A stretch of 56,377 nucleotides of DNA from Permianibacter sp046297695. GTDB taxonomy: Bacteria; Pseudomonadota; Gammaproteobacteria; Enterobacterales; Permianibacteraceae. The position numbers and the translations under genes were made by a program. Where the stretch lies: positions 1 to 56,377 of the forward strand of contig JBKBHF010000024.1 in NCBI GenBank assembly GCA_046297695.1. Direction: 5' to 3'. The notes beneath the pieces were generated by a model that was given only the letters and a program-made list of their open reading frames with translations, searched no databases and was not told the DNA's origin. This document shows, piece after piece, positions 35,065-43,590 of this stretch. The stretch's first letter is position 1, and the number at the start of each line of letters is the position of its first letter.

Positions 35065-37128
35065 TCACTTTACCCGCATGCCTGCCTGGGCGCCGGAATG
35101 CGGTTCCAGAATCCACAAGTCTTTGCCGCCGGGGCCGGCTGCCAGCACCATGCCTTCGGACATGCCGAATTTCATCTTGCGTGGCGCCAAGTTGGCGACC
35201 ATGACCGTGTGTTTGCCGATCAGGCTTTCCGGCGCGTAAGCGCTCTTGATACCGGCGAACACGGTGCGGGTTTCGCTGCCGACATTCAGCGTCAGCTTCA
35301 GCAATTTTTCCGCGCCTTCAACGTGTTCGGCGTTGTCGATGCGGGCGATGCGCAGATCGATGCGATCAAAATCGTCGATGCCGATCACCGGCTTGAACGG
35401 CTCATGGGTGACCAATGCCGATGCCGCTGCGGTTTCAGTCGTTGGCGTAGCCGGGGCTGCCGCTGGTTTCAGATTCTCTTTCGAGGCTTCGATCATCGCT
35501 GTGACTTTGGCGCCTTCGACGCGGGTCATCATCGGCAGGAATTCGTTGATCTTGTGATTTGTAAGCAAAGTCTCGGCGTCCATCCAAAGCATTGAGTCGA
35601 TATTTAGGAAAGACTCTGTCTGTTCGGCGAGCTTTGGCAAGATCGGCTTCAAATAGAGAACGAGCAATCTAAAAGCGTTAATTCCGATGCTGCATACTCG
35701 ATGTGCTTGCTCTTCCGTTTCTTTGGATTTTGCTAGCTTCCAAGGCTCTTGCTCGGCGATGAATGCGTTCACCAAGTCGGCAAGTCGCATGATCTCCCGA
35801 ACGGCTTTTGCATACTCTCTATCATCATACATCTGCTGAATGCCTACGCGTGCCTTAACGCACTCGTCCAGCAAACGCTCCCAACGCCCAGGCTCATGTA
35901 AAGATGAGCTAAGAAAACCACCGAACTGCTTGTGAATAAAGCCGGCGCAGCGCGAGGCGATATTGACCACTTTACCGACCAGATCCGAGTTGACCCGGTT
36001 GACGAAGTCTTCCAGGTTCAAATCGATATCATCGACGCCGGCGCCGAGTTTGGCGGCGAAGTAATAGCGCAGCCATTCCGGGTTCAGGTGATCCAGATAC
36101 GTGCGCGCGGTGACGAAGGTGCCTTTCGACTTCGACATCTTGGTGCCGTTGACGGTCAGGAAACCGTGCGCGTAAACCGAAGTCGGCGTCCGGTAGCAGG
36201 AGCCTTTCAGCATTGCCGGCCAGAACAGGGTGTGGAAGTAGACAATATCCTTGCCGATGAAGTGGTAAACCTCGGCAGTGGAATCGGCTTTCCAGAAATC
36301 ATCGAAATTCAGATCTTTTTGCGCGCAGAGGTTCTTGAAGCTGGCCATGTAGCCGACCGGCGCATCGAGCCAGACGTAGAAATACTTGCCCGGCGCATCC
36401 GGAATTTCGAAACCGAAATAGGGCGCGTCGCGGGAGATATCCCACTCGCTCAAACCGGCTTCGAACCACTCATCGAGCTTGTTGGCAATCGAGGCATGGA
36501 CATGGCCGCTGCGGGTCCAGTGTTTCAGGAAGGCTTCAAAATCCGGCAGTTTGAAGAAATAGTGCTCGGATTCTTTCAGCACCGGCGTGGCGCCGCTGAC
36601 CGCCGATTTCGGATTCTTCAGTTCGGTCGGTGCGTAGGTGGCGCCGCAGGCATCGCAGGAATCACCGTACTGATCCTTGGCACCGCATTTCGGGCACTCG
36701 CCTTTGACGAAACGATCCGGCAGGAACATCTGCTTTTCCGGATCGAACAGCTGCGAGATGGTCCGGGTGGCGATATGGCCGTTGGCGCGCAGCGCGCGGT
36801 AAATGCCGTAGCAGAACTCGCGGTTCTCGTCGCTGTGGGTCGAGTAGTAGTTGTCGAACGCGATATGGAACGCGCTGAAGTCGGCCAGATGCTCTTCGCG
36901 CATCCGGGCGATCATCTCTTCCGGCTGCAGGCCGAGGCTCTGAGCCTTGAGCATGACCGGCGTGCCATGGGTGTCGTCGGCGCAGACGTACCAGCACTCG
37001 TTGCCGCGCATCTTCTGGAACCGGACCCAGATGTCGGTCTGGATGTATTCGACCAGATGGCCCATGTGGATGGAGCCGTTGGCATAGGGCAGGGCGCTGG
37101 TGACGAGGATGCGGCGCTTCGGAGTCAT
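35065..37128 (-). CDS. metG: Methionyl-tRNA synthetase
   Basis: MetG charges initiator and elongator tRNA-Met. The 687-residue protein has the class I HIGH-type motif (PYANGSIHMGH), a zinc knuckle with four cysteines (CPKCGAKDQYGDSCDACG), the KMSKS loop (NGTKMSKSKG), the helical anticodon domain (about 390-540) and a C-terminal tRNA-binding dimerisation domain (from about 580, DDFDRIDLRIARI). ATG 37128. Between about 35560 and 35935 the DNA is clearly A+T richer than on either side (35641-35700 has 26 G+C of 60), which covers residues about 398-522. Confidence 0.97.
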   Translation of the reverse strand: MTPKRRILVTSALPYANGSIHMGHLVEYIQTDIWVRFQKMRGNECWYVCADDTHGTPVMLKAQSLGLQPEEMIARMREEHLADFSAFHIAFDNYYSTHSDENREFCYGIYRALRANGHIATRTISQLFDPEKQMFLPDRFVKGECPKCGAKDQYGDSCDACGATYAPTELKNPKSAVSGATPVLKESEHYFFKLPDFEAFLKHWTRSGHVHASIANKLDEWFEAGLSEWDISRDAPYFGFEIPDAPGKYFYVWLDAPVGYMASFKNLCAQKDLNFDDFWKADSTAEVYHFIGKDIVYFHTLFWPAMLKGSCYRTPTSVYAHGFLTVNGTKMSKSKGTFVTARTYLDHLNPEWLRYYFAAKLGAGVDDIDLNLEDFVNRVNSDLVGKVVNIASRCAGFIHKQFGGFLSSSLHEPGRWERLLDECVKARVGIQQMYDDREYAKAVREIMRLADLVNAFIAEQEPWKLAKSKETEEQAHRVCSIGINAFRLLVLYLKPILPKLAEQTESFLNIDSMLWMDAETLLTNHKINEFLPMMTRVEGAKVTAMIEASKENLKPAAAPATPTTETAAASALVTHEPFKPVIGIDDFDRIDLRIARIDNAEHVEGAEKLLKLTLNVGSETRTVFAGIKSAYAPESLIGKHTVMVANLAPRKMKFGMSEGMVLAAGPGGKDLWILEPHSGAQAGMRVK

Positions 37129-37240
37129 GGACGGGATTCGATCAGCTCTGGAAAGACCGGCAAGGATACCGGTTTTGCCGCGGTGATTCAGCCTTTGGAT
37201 GGCCAAAACGCTAAACCTGCGGAGTGACGGTCGACCCGTT

Positions 37241-37265
37241 CCCCCCTCCTTGGGAAGGAGGGGGG
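37241..37265. repeat. Dispersed hairpin, CCCCCTCCTT type
   Basis: CCCCCCTCCTT (37241-37251) pairs with AAGGAGGGGGG (37255-37265), loop GGG. Same family as 47860-47882 and 53332-53352. It lies in the divergent metG-apbC gap. Confidence 0.85.
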
Positions 37266-37368
37266 ATCGATATGTCCGCTGTCCTATTGATCCCGACCCC
37301 GCCCCAGCTGCCCTGGCTTTTGTTAGCATTGGCCGCCTTTTTCCAGCCCCCCGGACCCGTCGTAGACC

Positions 37369-38454
37369 ATGACCGTCAGCCGCCCGTCGATTGAAGCCCT
37401 GCTCAGCCAGTACCGTGACCGCTACATCAGTGAAGACATGGTCGCCCATGGCGCCGTTCGGGCCTGCGAGGTCAGTGGCGATCGGGTGGCGCTGACCCTG
37501 CAGTTCGGCTTTCCGCTGGCCGGCTACAAGGCCGAGCTGGAGCAGAAATTGAAGGCGCATCTGGCGCCGGTCTGCCCCAACCTGAGTTTGCGCATCGAAA
37601 GCGCGGTCGCCCCGCATGCGGTCAAGACCGGCGCCAAGCCGATTCCTGGCGTCAAGAACATCCTGGCCGTTGCCTCCGGCAAGGGCGGCGTCGGCAAATC
37701 GACCACCGCAGTGAACCTGGCGCTGGCGCTGGCCGCCGAAGGCGCCCGGGTCGGCATACTCGACGCCGACATTTACGGCCCGTCGCAGCCGATCATGCTC
37801 GGCAAAGCCGGCCAGCACCCGGAATCGACCGATCAGAAGTCGATTGAACCCATCGTCAGTCACGGCATCCAGTCGATGTCGATTGGCTACCTTGTCGAGC
37901 CCGAGCAGGCCATGGTCTGGCGTGGCCCGATGGTCTCCAGTGCGCTGCAGCAACTGCTCAACGATACCCGCTGGGACAATGTCGATTACCTGATCGTCGA
38001 TCTGCCGCCGGGCACCGGCGACATTCAACTGACGCTGGCGCAAAAAGTGCCGGTGACCGCCGCCATCATCGTCACCACGCCGCAGGACATTGCGCTCGCC
38101 GATGCGATCAAGGGCATCGCGATGTTCCAGAAAGTGAACGTGCCAGTGCTCGGCATCGTCGAGAACATGGCGATGCACATCTGCTCGAATTGCGGCCACA
38201 AGGAGCATGTGTTCGGTGCCGGCGGCGGCGAGAAATTGGCCGCGCAATATGGCGTCGAAATGCTCGGCAGCCTGCCGCTCGATATCCGCATTCGCGAACA
38301 GACCGATGGCGGCAAACCGAGCGTCGCGGCCGAGCCGAATGGCGAAATTGCTGCAATGTACCGCGACATCGCCCGCCGCATCGGCGCCAAGCTGTCGCTG
38401 GAGGCGAAGAATTACGCGGTGATGGCACCGGTCATCACAATCAGCAATACATAA
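37369..38454 (+). CDS. apbC: Iron-sulfur cluster carrier ATPase, Mrp/ApbC
   Basis: A cytoplasmic P-loop ATPase of the Mrp/Nbp35 type that carries iron-sulfur clusters. N-terminal MIP18-like domain (about 5-80), then the deviant Walker A GKGGVGKST (about 106-114), LDADIYGPSQP, LIVDLPPGTGD and the cluster-binding CSNC (in MHICSNCGHKEH). 361 residues. ATG 37369, divergent from metG as in pseudomonads. An A+T-richer gene separates it from dcd, its usual neighbour. Confidence 0.95.
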   Translation: MTVSRPSIEALLSQYRDRYISEDMVAHGAVRACEVSGDRVALTLQFGFPLAGYKAELEQKLKAHLAPVCPNLSLRIESAVAPHAVKTGAKPIPGVKNILAVASGKGGVGKSTTAVNLALALAAEGARVGILDADIYGPSQPIMLGKAGQHPESTDQKSIEPIVSHGIQSMSIGYLVEPEQAMVWRGPMVSSALQQLLNDTRWDNVDYLIVDLPPGTGDIQLTLAQKVPVTAAIIVTTPQDIALADAIKGIAMFQKVNVPVLGIVENMAMHICSNCGHKEHVFGAGGGEKLAAQYGVEMLGSLPLDIRIREQTDGGKPSVAAEPNGEIAAMYRDIARRIGAKLSLEAKNYAVMAPVITISNT

Positions 38455-38468
38455 ATATTGAGAATTGC

Positions 38469-39101
38469 ATGGATCTATTATCTAAGGCGGCAGTCACCGT
38501 CTTTTCATTGATTGGTGGTGTACTGGCCTTTCAGTTTCGAAAAAAAGCACTTGACGTAAGAGTCGGTCGGTCAAAACTCACTTACATCCTGAGACTTGAG
38601 CAGGATGTACTTAACGAACGCCGACTATCAGCGGAGTACTTGTTTGAGCAGCTATTGGGTTGTTCAGCCGCTTATGATGAGATCAAGCTTTTAATCAGAT
38701 GCGTTAGTCCTTGGGGATTGATGAAGGACTTTAGGGTCGGTAGAAAACATGTTCAACTTGATGCAGGAACCAACAAATTCATATTTCTCAAGGAAAAGGG
38801 GCCTAGGACCTTTTTTCTATCACTAGGATTTGTTGCTGTGGCCTTTTTGGCTTCAGTAGCATTTGCTCTGTCACTGAAGCAGTTAGCTACATCTGAGCCT
38901 GAGAAGGTGTTGCTGTGGTGGGCTATTGTAACGCCGTTTGCTCTTCTTTCTTGGACTTGGTGGGATGAGCTGCGATCTATATTTGCTGCACGTAGACTGG
39001 TCGCTGCTTCCTTTCTTGAACCAGTGGAGTGGGAGCGGGCTACTAGATCTGCCTCAAAAACAGCAAGTTCTGTGAAGCGCAAATCAAAGGCGAATGAGTA
39101 A
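38469..39101 (+). CDS. A+T-richer hypothetical membrane protein
   Basis: A 210-residue protein of unknown function with three likely helices (about 7-23, 117-140 and 150-170) and a basic Ser/Lys-rich tail. It starts 14 bases after apbC. Its DNA is noticeably poorer in G+C than the neighbours (38521-38580 has 26 of 60) and uses codons such as TTA, AGA and ATA that they avoid, so it is probably acquired. A large nested inverted repeat follows it. The longer open frame upstream is only apbC read out of phase. Confidence 0.65.
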   Translation: MDLLSKAAVTVFSLIGGVLAFQFRKKALDVRVGRSKLTYILRLEQDVLNERRLSAEYLFEQLLGCSAAYDEIKLLIRCVSPWGLMKDFRVGRKHVQLDAGTNKFIFLKEKGPRTFFLSLGFVAVAFLASVAFALSLKQLATSEPEKVLLWWAIVTPFALLSWTWWDELRSIFAARRLVAASFLEPVEWERATRSASKTASSVKRKSKANE

Positions 39102-39109
39102 ATCTGTTT

Positions 39110-39202
39110 GTAGGATGGGTAGAGTGTCAGCGTAACCCATCAGCGTTTGGTGAATTTGTGAATTTGATGGGTTTCGTGGCGTCGCCACTCTACCCATCCT
39201 AC
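39110..39202. repeat. Nested inverted repeat flanking the acquired gene
   Basis: GTAGGATGGGTAGAGTG (39110-39126) pairs with its exact complement at 39186-39202, and inside it AACCCATCA (39134-39142) pairs with TGATGGGTT (39165-39173). A cruciform-capable, REP-like element that fills the gap before dcd. Confidence 0.85.
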
Positions 39203-39215
39203 GTTGGGGGGAGAA

Positions 39216-39785
39216 ATGAGCATCAAATCAGACAAGTGGATCCGCCGGATGGCCGAGCAGCACGGCATGATTGAGCCGTTTGCGCCGGAGCAGGTGCGTT
39301 ATGCGCAGGACGGCCACAAGATCGTGTCCTACGGCACCTCGAGCTATGGCTACGATGTCCGCTGCGCCCGTGAATTCAAGATCTTCACCAACATCAACTC
39401 GACCATCATCGACCCGAAAGCTTTCTCGGAAGGCAATTTCGTCGATTTCGTCGGCGATGTCTGCATCATCCCGCCGAACTCGTTTGCGCTGGCCCGCACG
39501 GTCGAGTATTTCCGCATTCCGCGCGATGTGCTGACCGTCTGCCTCGGCAAATCGACCTACGCCCGCTGCGGCATCATCGTCAATGTGACGCCGCTGGAAC
39601 CGGAATGGGAAGGTCATGTGACGCTGGAGTTCTCCAACACCACGCCGCTGCCGGCCAAGATCTACGCCAATGAAGGCGTCGCCCAGATGCTGTTCTTCCA
39701 GTCGGACGAAGTCTGCGTCACCTCATACAAGGACCGCGGCGGCAAATATCAGGGCCAGACCGGCGTGACCTTGCCGAAGACCTGA
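39216..39785 (+). CDS. dcd: dCTP deaminase
   Basis: Dcd makes dUTP from dCTP for thymidylate synthesis. 189 residues with the trimeric dUTPase-like fold: SSYGYDVR, the catalytic block LGKSTYARCGIIVNVTPLEPEWEGHVTLEFSN, and the C-terminal loop SYKDRGGKYQGQTGV. ATG 39216 with GGGGGGAG directly upstream. A TTG four codons earlier is not needed. Confidence 0.96.
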   Translation: MSIKSDKWIRRMAEQHGMIEPFAPEQVRYAQDGHKIVSYGTSSYGYDVRCAREFKIFTNINSTIIDPKAFSEGNFVDFVGDVCIIPPNSFALARTVEYFRIPRDVLTVCLGKSTYARCGIIVNVTPLEPEWEGHVTLEFSNTTPLPAKIYANEGVAQMLFFQSDEVCVTSYKDRGGKYQGQTGVTLPKT

Positions 39786-39834
39786 TCGGGGCCTAGCGAG
39801 CCCGGACTCGATCGCGGCCTTCATAAGCCGCTGA

Positions 39835-39864
39835 TTGAGCCAGGCCGGGGCCCACCCCTATAAT
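39835..39864 (+). promoter_or_regulatory. Promoter of the thrS operon
   Basis: TTGAGC (39835-39840), an 18-bp spacer and TATAAT (39859-39864), about 46 bases before the thrS ATG. The message should extend through infC. Confidence 0.65.
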
Positions 39865-39910
39865 CCCCTCCCTTTTTCGTTGTTTTACCTTTTATAAAGA
39901 GCACAGGAAC

Positions 39911-41836
39911 ATGCCTGTCGTACGTCTTCCCGATGGTAGTGAGCGCCGGTTCGAAGGACCGGTCACGGTAATGCAGGTCGCCGAGAGCATCGGCGCAGGC
40001 CTCGCCAAAGCCGCTTTGGCCGGCAAGGTCAATGGCCGTGAGGTCGATACCAGCTTTCGCCTCACCGAAGACTGCGAGCTTGCCATCATCACCGACAAGA
40101 GCCCGGAAGGGCTGGAAGTCATCCGGCACTCGACGGCGCATTTGCTGGCGCAGGCGGTCAAGCAGCTGTTCCCGGAGGTTCAGGTCACCATCGGTCCGGT
40201 GATCGAGGATGGCTTTTATTACGACTTTGCCAGCCCGAAGCCGTTCACGCCGGAAGATCTGGAAAAGATCGAAAAGCGCATGGCCGAGCTTGCTGCGCAG
40301 GAAATTCCGATCTCGCGCCGCTTGTTGCCGCGCGACGAGGCGATCGAATACTTCAAATCGCTCGGCGAGCATTACAAGGCCGAGATCATCGCTTCGATTC
40401 CGAGCAACGAAGACATTTCGCTGTACCGTCAGGGCGATTTCGAGGATCTGTGCCGCGGTCCGCACGTGCCGCACACCGGCAAGCTGAAAGTGTTCAAGCT
40501 GATGCGGGTGTCCGGCGCCTATTGGCGTGGCGACACCAAGAACCAGCAGCTGCAGCGCGTATACGGTACTGCCTGGGCCAACAAGAAAGATCTGGATGCC
40601 TACCTGCACCGGCTGGAAGAGGCCGAGAAGCGCGATCACCGGAAAATCGGCAAGGCGCTGGACCTTTTCCACTTGCAGGAAGAAGGTCCGGGCATGGTGT
40701 TCTGGCACAACAACGGCTGGATCATCTACAAGGAAATCGAGAACTACATTCGCAATCGCCTGCGCATTGCCGGCTATCAGGAAGTGCGTACGCCGCAGGT
40801 GATTGATCTCAGTCTGTGGGAGCGGTCCGGTCACTGGGGCAAGTACTCGCCGAACATGTTCACGACCGAGTCGGAGAACCGCAAGTACGCCATCAAGCCG
40901 ATGAACTGCCCGTGCCACGTGCAGATCTTCAACACCACGCTGCACAGCTACCGCGATCTGCCGTTGCGGATGGCCGAGTTCGGCTCCTGCCACCGCAATG
41001 AGCCGTCGGGGGCACTGCACGGCATCATGCGGGTGCGTGGCTTTACCCAGGACGACGCCCATATTTTCTGCACCGAAGACCAGATGCGTGACGAGATCAT
41101 CGCGTTCGTCGACCTGCTGTACTCGGTCTATGAGGACTTCGGCTTTACCGACGTCATCATCAAGCTGTCGACCCGGCCGGAAAACCGGATTGGCTCGGAC
41201 GCGATGTGGGATCAGGCCGAGGCCGCGCTGGCCGATGCACTCAAAGCCAAAAATCTGGCATTCGAGTACCAGCCTGGTGAAGGCGCCTTCTATGGTCCGA
41301 AGATCGAGTTCACCCTGCGTGACAGCCTGGGCCGTAACTGGCAATGCGGTACCATGCAGGTCGACTACAACATGCCGGAGCGCTTGGGTGCCGAATATAT
41401 CGACGAAAGCAGCAGCAAACGCACCCCGGTCATGTTGCACCGCGCCATCCTGGGCTCGCTGGAGCGCTTCATCGGCATCCTGATCGAGCATCATGCCGGT
41501 CTGTTCCCGACCTGGCTGGCGCCCCGGCAGGTGGCGGTGCTGAGCATCACCGACCGTCAGCACGAGTATGTCGCCAATCTGACCAAAGCCCTGAACAATC
41601 AGGGCTTCCGGGCCGATTCCGACTTGAGAAACGAGAAGATCAGCTATAAGATCCGCGAGCACACGCTTAACCGGGTGCCATATCTGCTGGTCGTCGGCGA
41701 TCGTGAGGTCGAGACGAATACAGTGGCCGTGCGTCGACGCGATGGTAAGGACCTCGGGGTGATGGCAGTTACCGCCTTTACCGAGCTTCTGGCCAGTGAC
41801 GTGTCCTCGCGCGGCCGTTCTATTTTGGAGGAATGA
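39911..41836 (+). CDS. thrS: Threonyl-tRNA synthetase
   Basis: ThrS charges tRNA-Thr and edits mis-attached serine. In 641 residues: TGS domain (1-60), the editing domain with HSTAHLLAQAVKQLFP (72-90), the class II catalytic core with the zinc-site Cys in MNCPCHVQIF, motif 2 FGSCHRNEPSGALHG and motif 3 HRAILGSLERF, and the C-terminal anticodon domain. ATG 39911 with AGGAAC. It is first in the thrS-infC-rpmI-rplT-pheST-ihfA block, whose order is conserved. The infC ribosome site lies inside its last codons. Confidence 0.97.
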   Translation: MPVVRLPDGSERRFEGPVTVMQVAESIGAGLAKAALAGKVNGREVDTSFRLTEDCELAIITDKSPEGLEVIRHSTAHLLAQAVKQLFPEVQVTIGPVIEDGFYYDFASPKPFTPEDLEKIEKRMAELAAQEIPISRRLLPRDEAIEYFKSLGEHYKAEIIASIPSNEDISLYRQGDFEDLCRGPHVPHTGKLKVFKLMRVSGAYWRGDTKNQQLQRVYGTAWANKKDLDAYLHRLEEAEKRDHRKIGKALDLFHLQEEGPGMVFWHNNGWIIYKEIENYIRNRLRIAGYQEVRTPQVIDLSLWERSGHWGKYSPNMFTTESENRKYAIKPMNCPCHVQIFNTTLHSYRDLPLRMAEFGSCHRNEPSGALHGIMRVRGFTQDDAHIFCTEDQMRDEIIAFVDLLYSVYEDFGFTDVIIKLSTRPENRIGSDAMWDQAEAALADALKAKNLAFEYQPGEGAFYGPKIEFTLRDSLGRNWQCGTMQVDYNMPERLGAEYIDESSSKRTPVMLHRAILGSLERFIGILIEHHAGLFPTWLAPRQVAVLSITDRQHEYVANLTKALNNQGFRADSDLRNEKISYKIREHTLNRVPYLLVVGDREVETNTVAVRRRDGKDLGVMAVTAFTELLASDVSSRGRSILEE

Positions 41837-41839
41837 GCA

Positions 41840-42430
41840 ATAAAACCACCAATCAGGACGGGACCGAAGCCGCCGCCGAGGCCGCGGATCTCCCGTGAAG
41901 CGCGCACCAATCCCCAACGGGAAAACCGGATCAACGACGAAATCACCGCGCGTGAAGTGCGTTTGATCGGTGAGGAAGGGCAGCAGATAGGTGTGGTGCC
42001 GTTCCGCGAAGCGCTCGCGACGGCCGAAGAAGCCGGGTTGGATCTGGTTGAGATTTCGCCAGACGCCGTGCCGCCAGTCTGCAAAATCATGGACTACGGC
42101 AAGTACCTGTACATCAAGTCCAAGCAGCAGGCTGAGGCCAAGAAGAAGCAGGTCCAGATCCAGGTCAAGGAAATCAAATTCCGGCCGGGAACCGACGTCG
42201 GTGATTACCAGGTCAAGCTGCGCAACATCCTGCGTTTTTTCGAGGATGGTGACAAAGCCAAGATCACGGTCCGTTTCCGCGGCCGCGAAATGGCCCACCA
42301 GGAACTCGGCATGCAGATGATGGAGCGGCTGCAGGCAGATACCGCGGAACATGCTGTCGTCGAATTTGCCCCGAAGATGGAAGGCAAGATGATGACGATG
42401 ATTCTGGCGCCGAAGAAGAAAACGAAGTGA
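41840..42430 (+). CDS. infC: Translation initiation factor IF-3, probable AUA start
   Basis: IF-3 keeps 30S subunits free and checks the start codon. No ATG, GTG or TTG stands where the protein must begin. GGAGGA at 41827-41832 is followed, 7 bases on, by ATA (41840-41842), from which the frame is open and reads into RINDEITAREVRLIGEEG, the family N-terminus. infC starts with a rare AUU/AUC/AUA codon in many bacteria, which lets IF-3 repress itself. This gives 196 residues. A GTG at 41957 would delete the conserved N-terminal strand. The rest (DLVEISPDAVPPVCKIMDYGKY, VKEIKFRPGTDVGDYQVKLRN, FRGREMAHQELG) is standard. Confidence 0.93.
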   Translation: MKPPIRTGPKPPPRPRISREARTNPQRENRINDEITAREVRLIGEEGQQIGVVPFREALATAEEAGLDLVEISPDAVPPVCKIMDYGKYLYIKSKQQAEAKKKQVQIQVKEIKFRPGTDVGDYQVKLRNILRFFEDGDKAKITVRFRGREMAHQELGMQMMERLQADTAEHAVVEFAPKMEGKMMTMILAPKKKTK

Positions 42431-42463
42431 CAGTCAGTGGGGCGCGTCGACTGTCATCCCCGC

Positions 42464-42535
42464 GGTCGACGCTGTTCCATACGGCGCCCGGCGCTCCCCA
42501 CTTCCATGTGGGGCGCAGGCGGGATCCAGTAAACA
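42464..42535. repeat. Interrupted dispersed palindrome
   Basis: GTCATCCCCGCG near 42464 and CAGGCGGGATCCAGT near 42517-42531 are the two halves of the GGATCCCCGC-type element, but about 50 bases are lodged between them, including a CCCCAC/GTGGGG hairpin (42496-42513). It looks like one element interrupted by another. Confidence 0.5.
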
Positions 42536-42539
42536 ATAA

Positions 42540-42565
42540 GCCCGGTCAATACCGGGCCTTGTTTT
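42540..42565 (+). terminator. Terminator or attenuator between infC and rpmI
   Basis: GCCCGGT (42540-42546) pairs with ACCGGGC (42551-42557), loop CAAT, then CTTGTTTT. It would limit read-through from infC into rpmI-rplT, which then need their own promoter or an anti-terminating leader in 42566-42703. Confidence 0.75.
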
Positions 42566-42703
42566 CAGGGTAACAAACATATCCGCAACACATGCCTTGG
42601 CGTGTGTGCATAACGAATTCCCGGCAACGGGAATAAAAGTCCGACTCTGGCGTCAACTACGGCGTGGTGCCGTGGCCAGACCGGATAAATCAGGAGCAGT
42701 AAC

Positions 42704-42901
42704 ATGCCCAAGATGAAGACCCACCGGGGCGCTGCCAAGCGCTTCAAGAAAACGGGTTCGGGTGGCTACAAGCACAAACAAGCTGGTATGCGTCACCTGT
42801 CCACGCACAAGAGCGGCAAAACCGTTCGTAAACTGCGTGGTTTGAAGATGGTGTCCGAGCAGGACGCGCCAGAATTGAAGCGCTTGCTTCCGTACGTGTA
42901 A
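42704..42901 (+). CDS. rpmI: Ribosomal protein bL35
   Basis: A 65-residue, very basic 50S protein with the family start MPKMKTHRGAAKRFK and end LLPYV. AGGAGCAGTAAC precedes the ATG. It is followed by rplT after 11 bases, and the two are always paired. Confidence 0.98.
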   Translation: MPKMKTHRGAAKRFKKTGSGGYKHKQAGMRHLSTHKSGKTVRKLRGLKMVSEQDAPELKRLLPYV

Positions 42902-42912
42902 GGAGTTGAGTC

Positions 42913-43272
42913 ATGGCACGAGTTAAACGTGGTGTGACCGCCCGCGCGCGTCACAAGAAGGTTCTGAAGCTGGCCAAGGGTTACTACGGTGCCCGTTCGC
43001 GGACTTACCGCGTAGCCAAGCAAGCGGTCATCAAAGCGGCTCAGTACGCTTACCGTGACCGTCGTCAGAAGAAGCGTCAGTTCCGCGCGCTGTGGATCGT
43101 GCGTATCAACGCGGCTTCGCGTGAGTGCGGCATGTCCTACAGCCGTCTGATCGATGGTTTGAAGAAAGCCAACATCGTCATCGACCGCCGTGTGCTGGCC
43201 GATCTGGCGATGTTTGACAAGGTTGCGTTTGCTGCTCTGGCCGAAAAAGCCAAAGCCGCCCGCGCCGCCTGA
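42913..43272 (+). CDS. rplT: Ribosomal protein bL20
   Basis: A 119-residue 50S protein needed early in large-subunit assembly. Standard start MARVKRGVTARARHKKVLK and globular end with MSYSRLIDGLKKANI. AGGAG lies 8 bases before the ATG. L20 often represses rpmI-rplT by binding the leader mRNA; whether the 42566-42703 leader folds that way is not clear from inspection. Confidence 0.98.
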   Translation: MARVKRGVTARARHKKVLKLAKGYYGARSRTYRVAKQAVIKAAQYAYRDRRQKKRQFRALWIVRINAASRECGMSYSRLIDGLKKANIVIDRRVLADLAMFDKVAFAALAEKAKAARAA

Positions 43273-43327
43273 GACTGACCCGAAGCGTTTTGCTTCTGTG
43301 GTGCAGTGACAAGCGATTTCGTTTGTC

Positions 43328-43362
43328 GGAAGGGGAAGGGCGCAAGCTCTTCCCCTTTTGTT
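43328..43362 (+). terminator. Terminator after rplT
   Basis: AAGGGGAAG from 43330 and CTTCCCCTT ending at 43357 pair around GGCGCAAGCT, then TTGTTTT. Between here and pheS lies a REP pair. Confidence 0.8.
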
Positions 43363-43453
43363 TTCCTGCTGCGGCAGAAAGGAAAAAGTCATTGGTTGGG
43401 ACAGGCTCGTTCCCGGCACAATGGTGGTTAGCGTTTCGACAAGACAAATTCCC

Positions 43454-43553
43454 TGTGGGGGCGGCTTTGGCCGCGATACTCGGCGACTATGGTCGCGCAA
43501 AAGCATCGCGGCTGCGCTCTGCGTACCCTGTACGGGTTAAAGCCGCTCCCACA
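43454..43553. repeat. Inverted pair of REP elements upstream of pheS
   Basis: TGTGGGGGCGGCTTT (43454-43468) and AAAGCCGCTCCCACA (43539-43553) match as inverted copies at 14 of 15 positions, enclosing about 70 bases. The type is the Pseudomonas REP in facing pairs (BIME-like). Confidence 0.8.
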
Positions 43554-43590
43554 TCAAGAACACAAAGCACAACCAACCCGAGGGGTTGCT

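Noticed and set aside
37129..38247. N-terminal extension of metG to 1060 residues
   Set aside because: The extra 373 codons run antisense through apbC and precede the universal MetG start; the ATG at 37128 is the true start.
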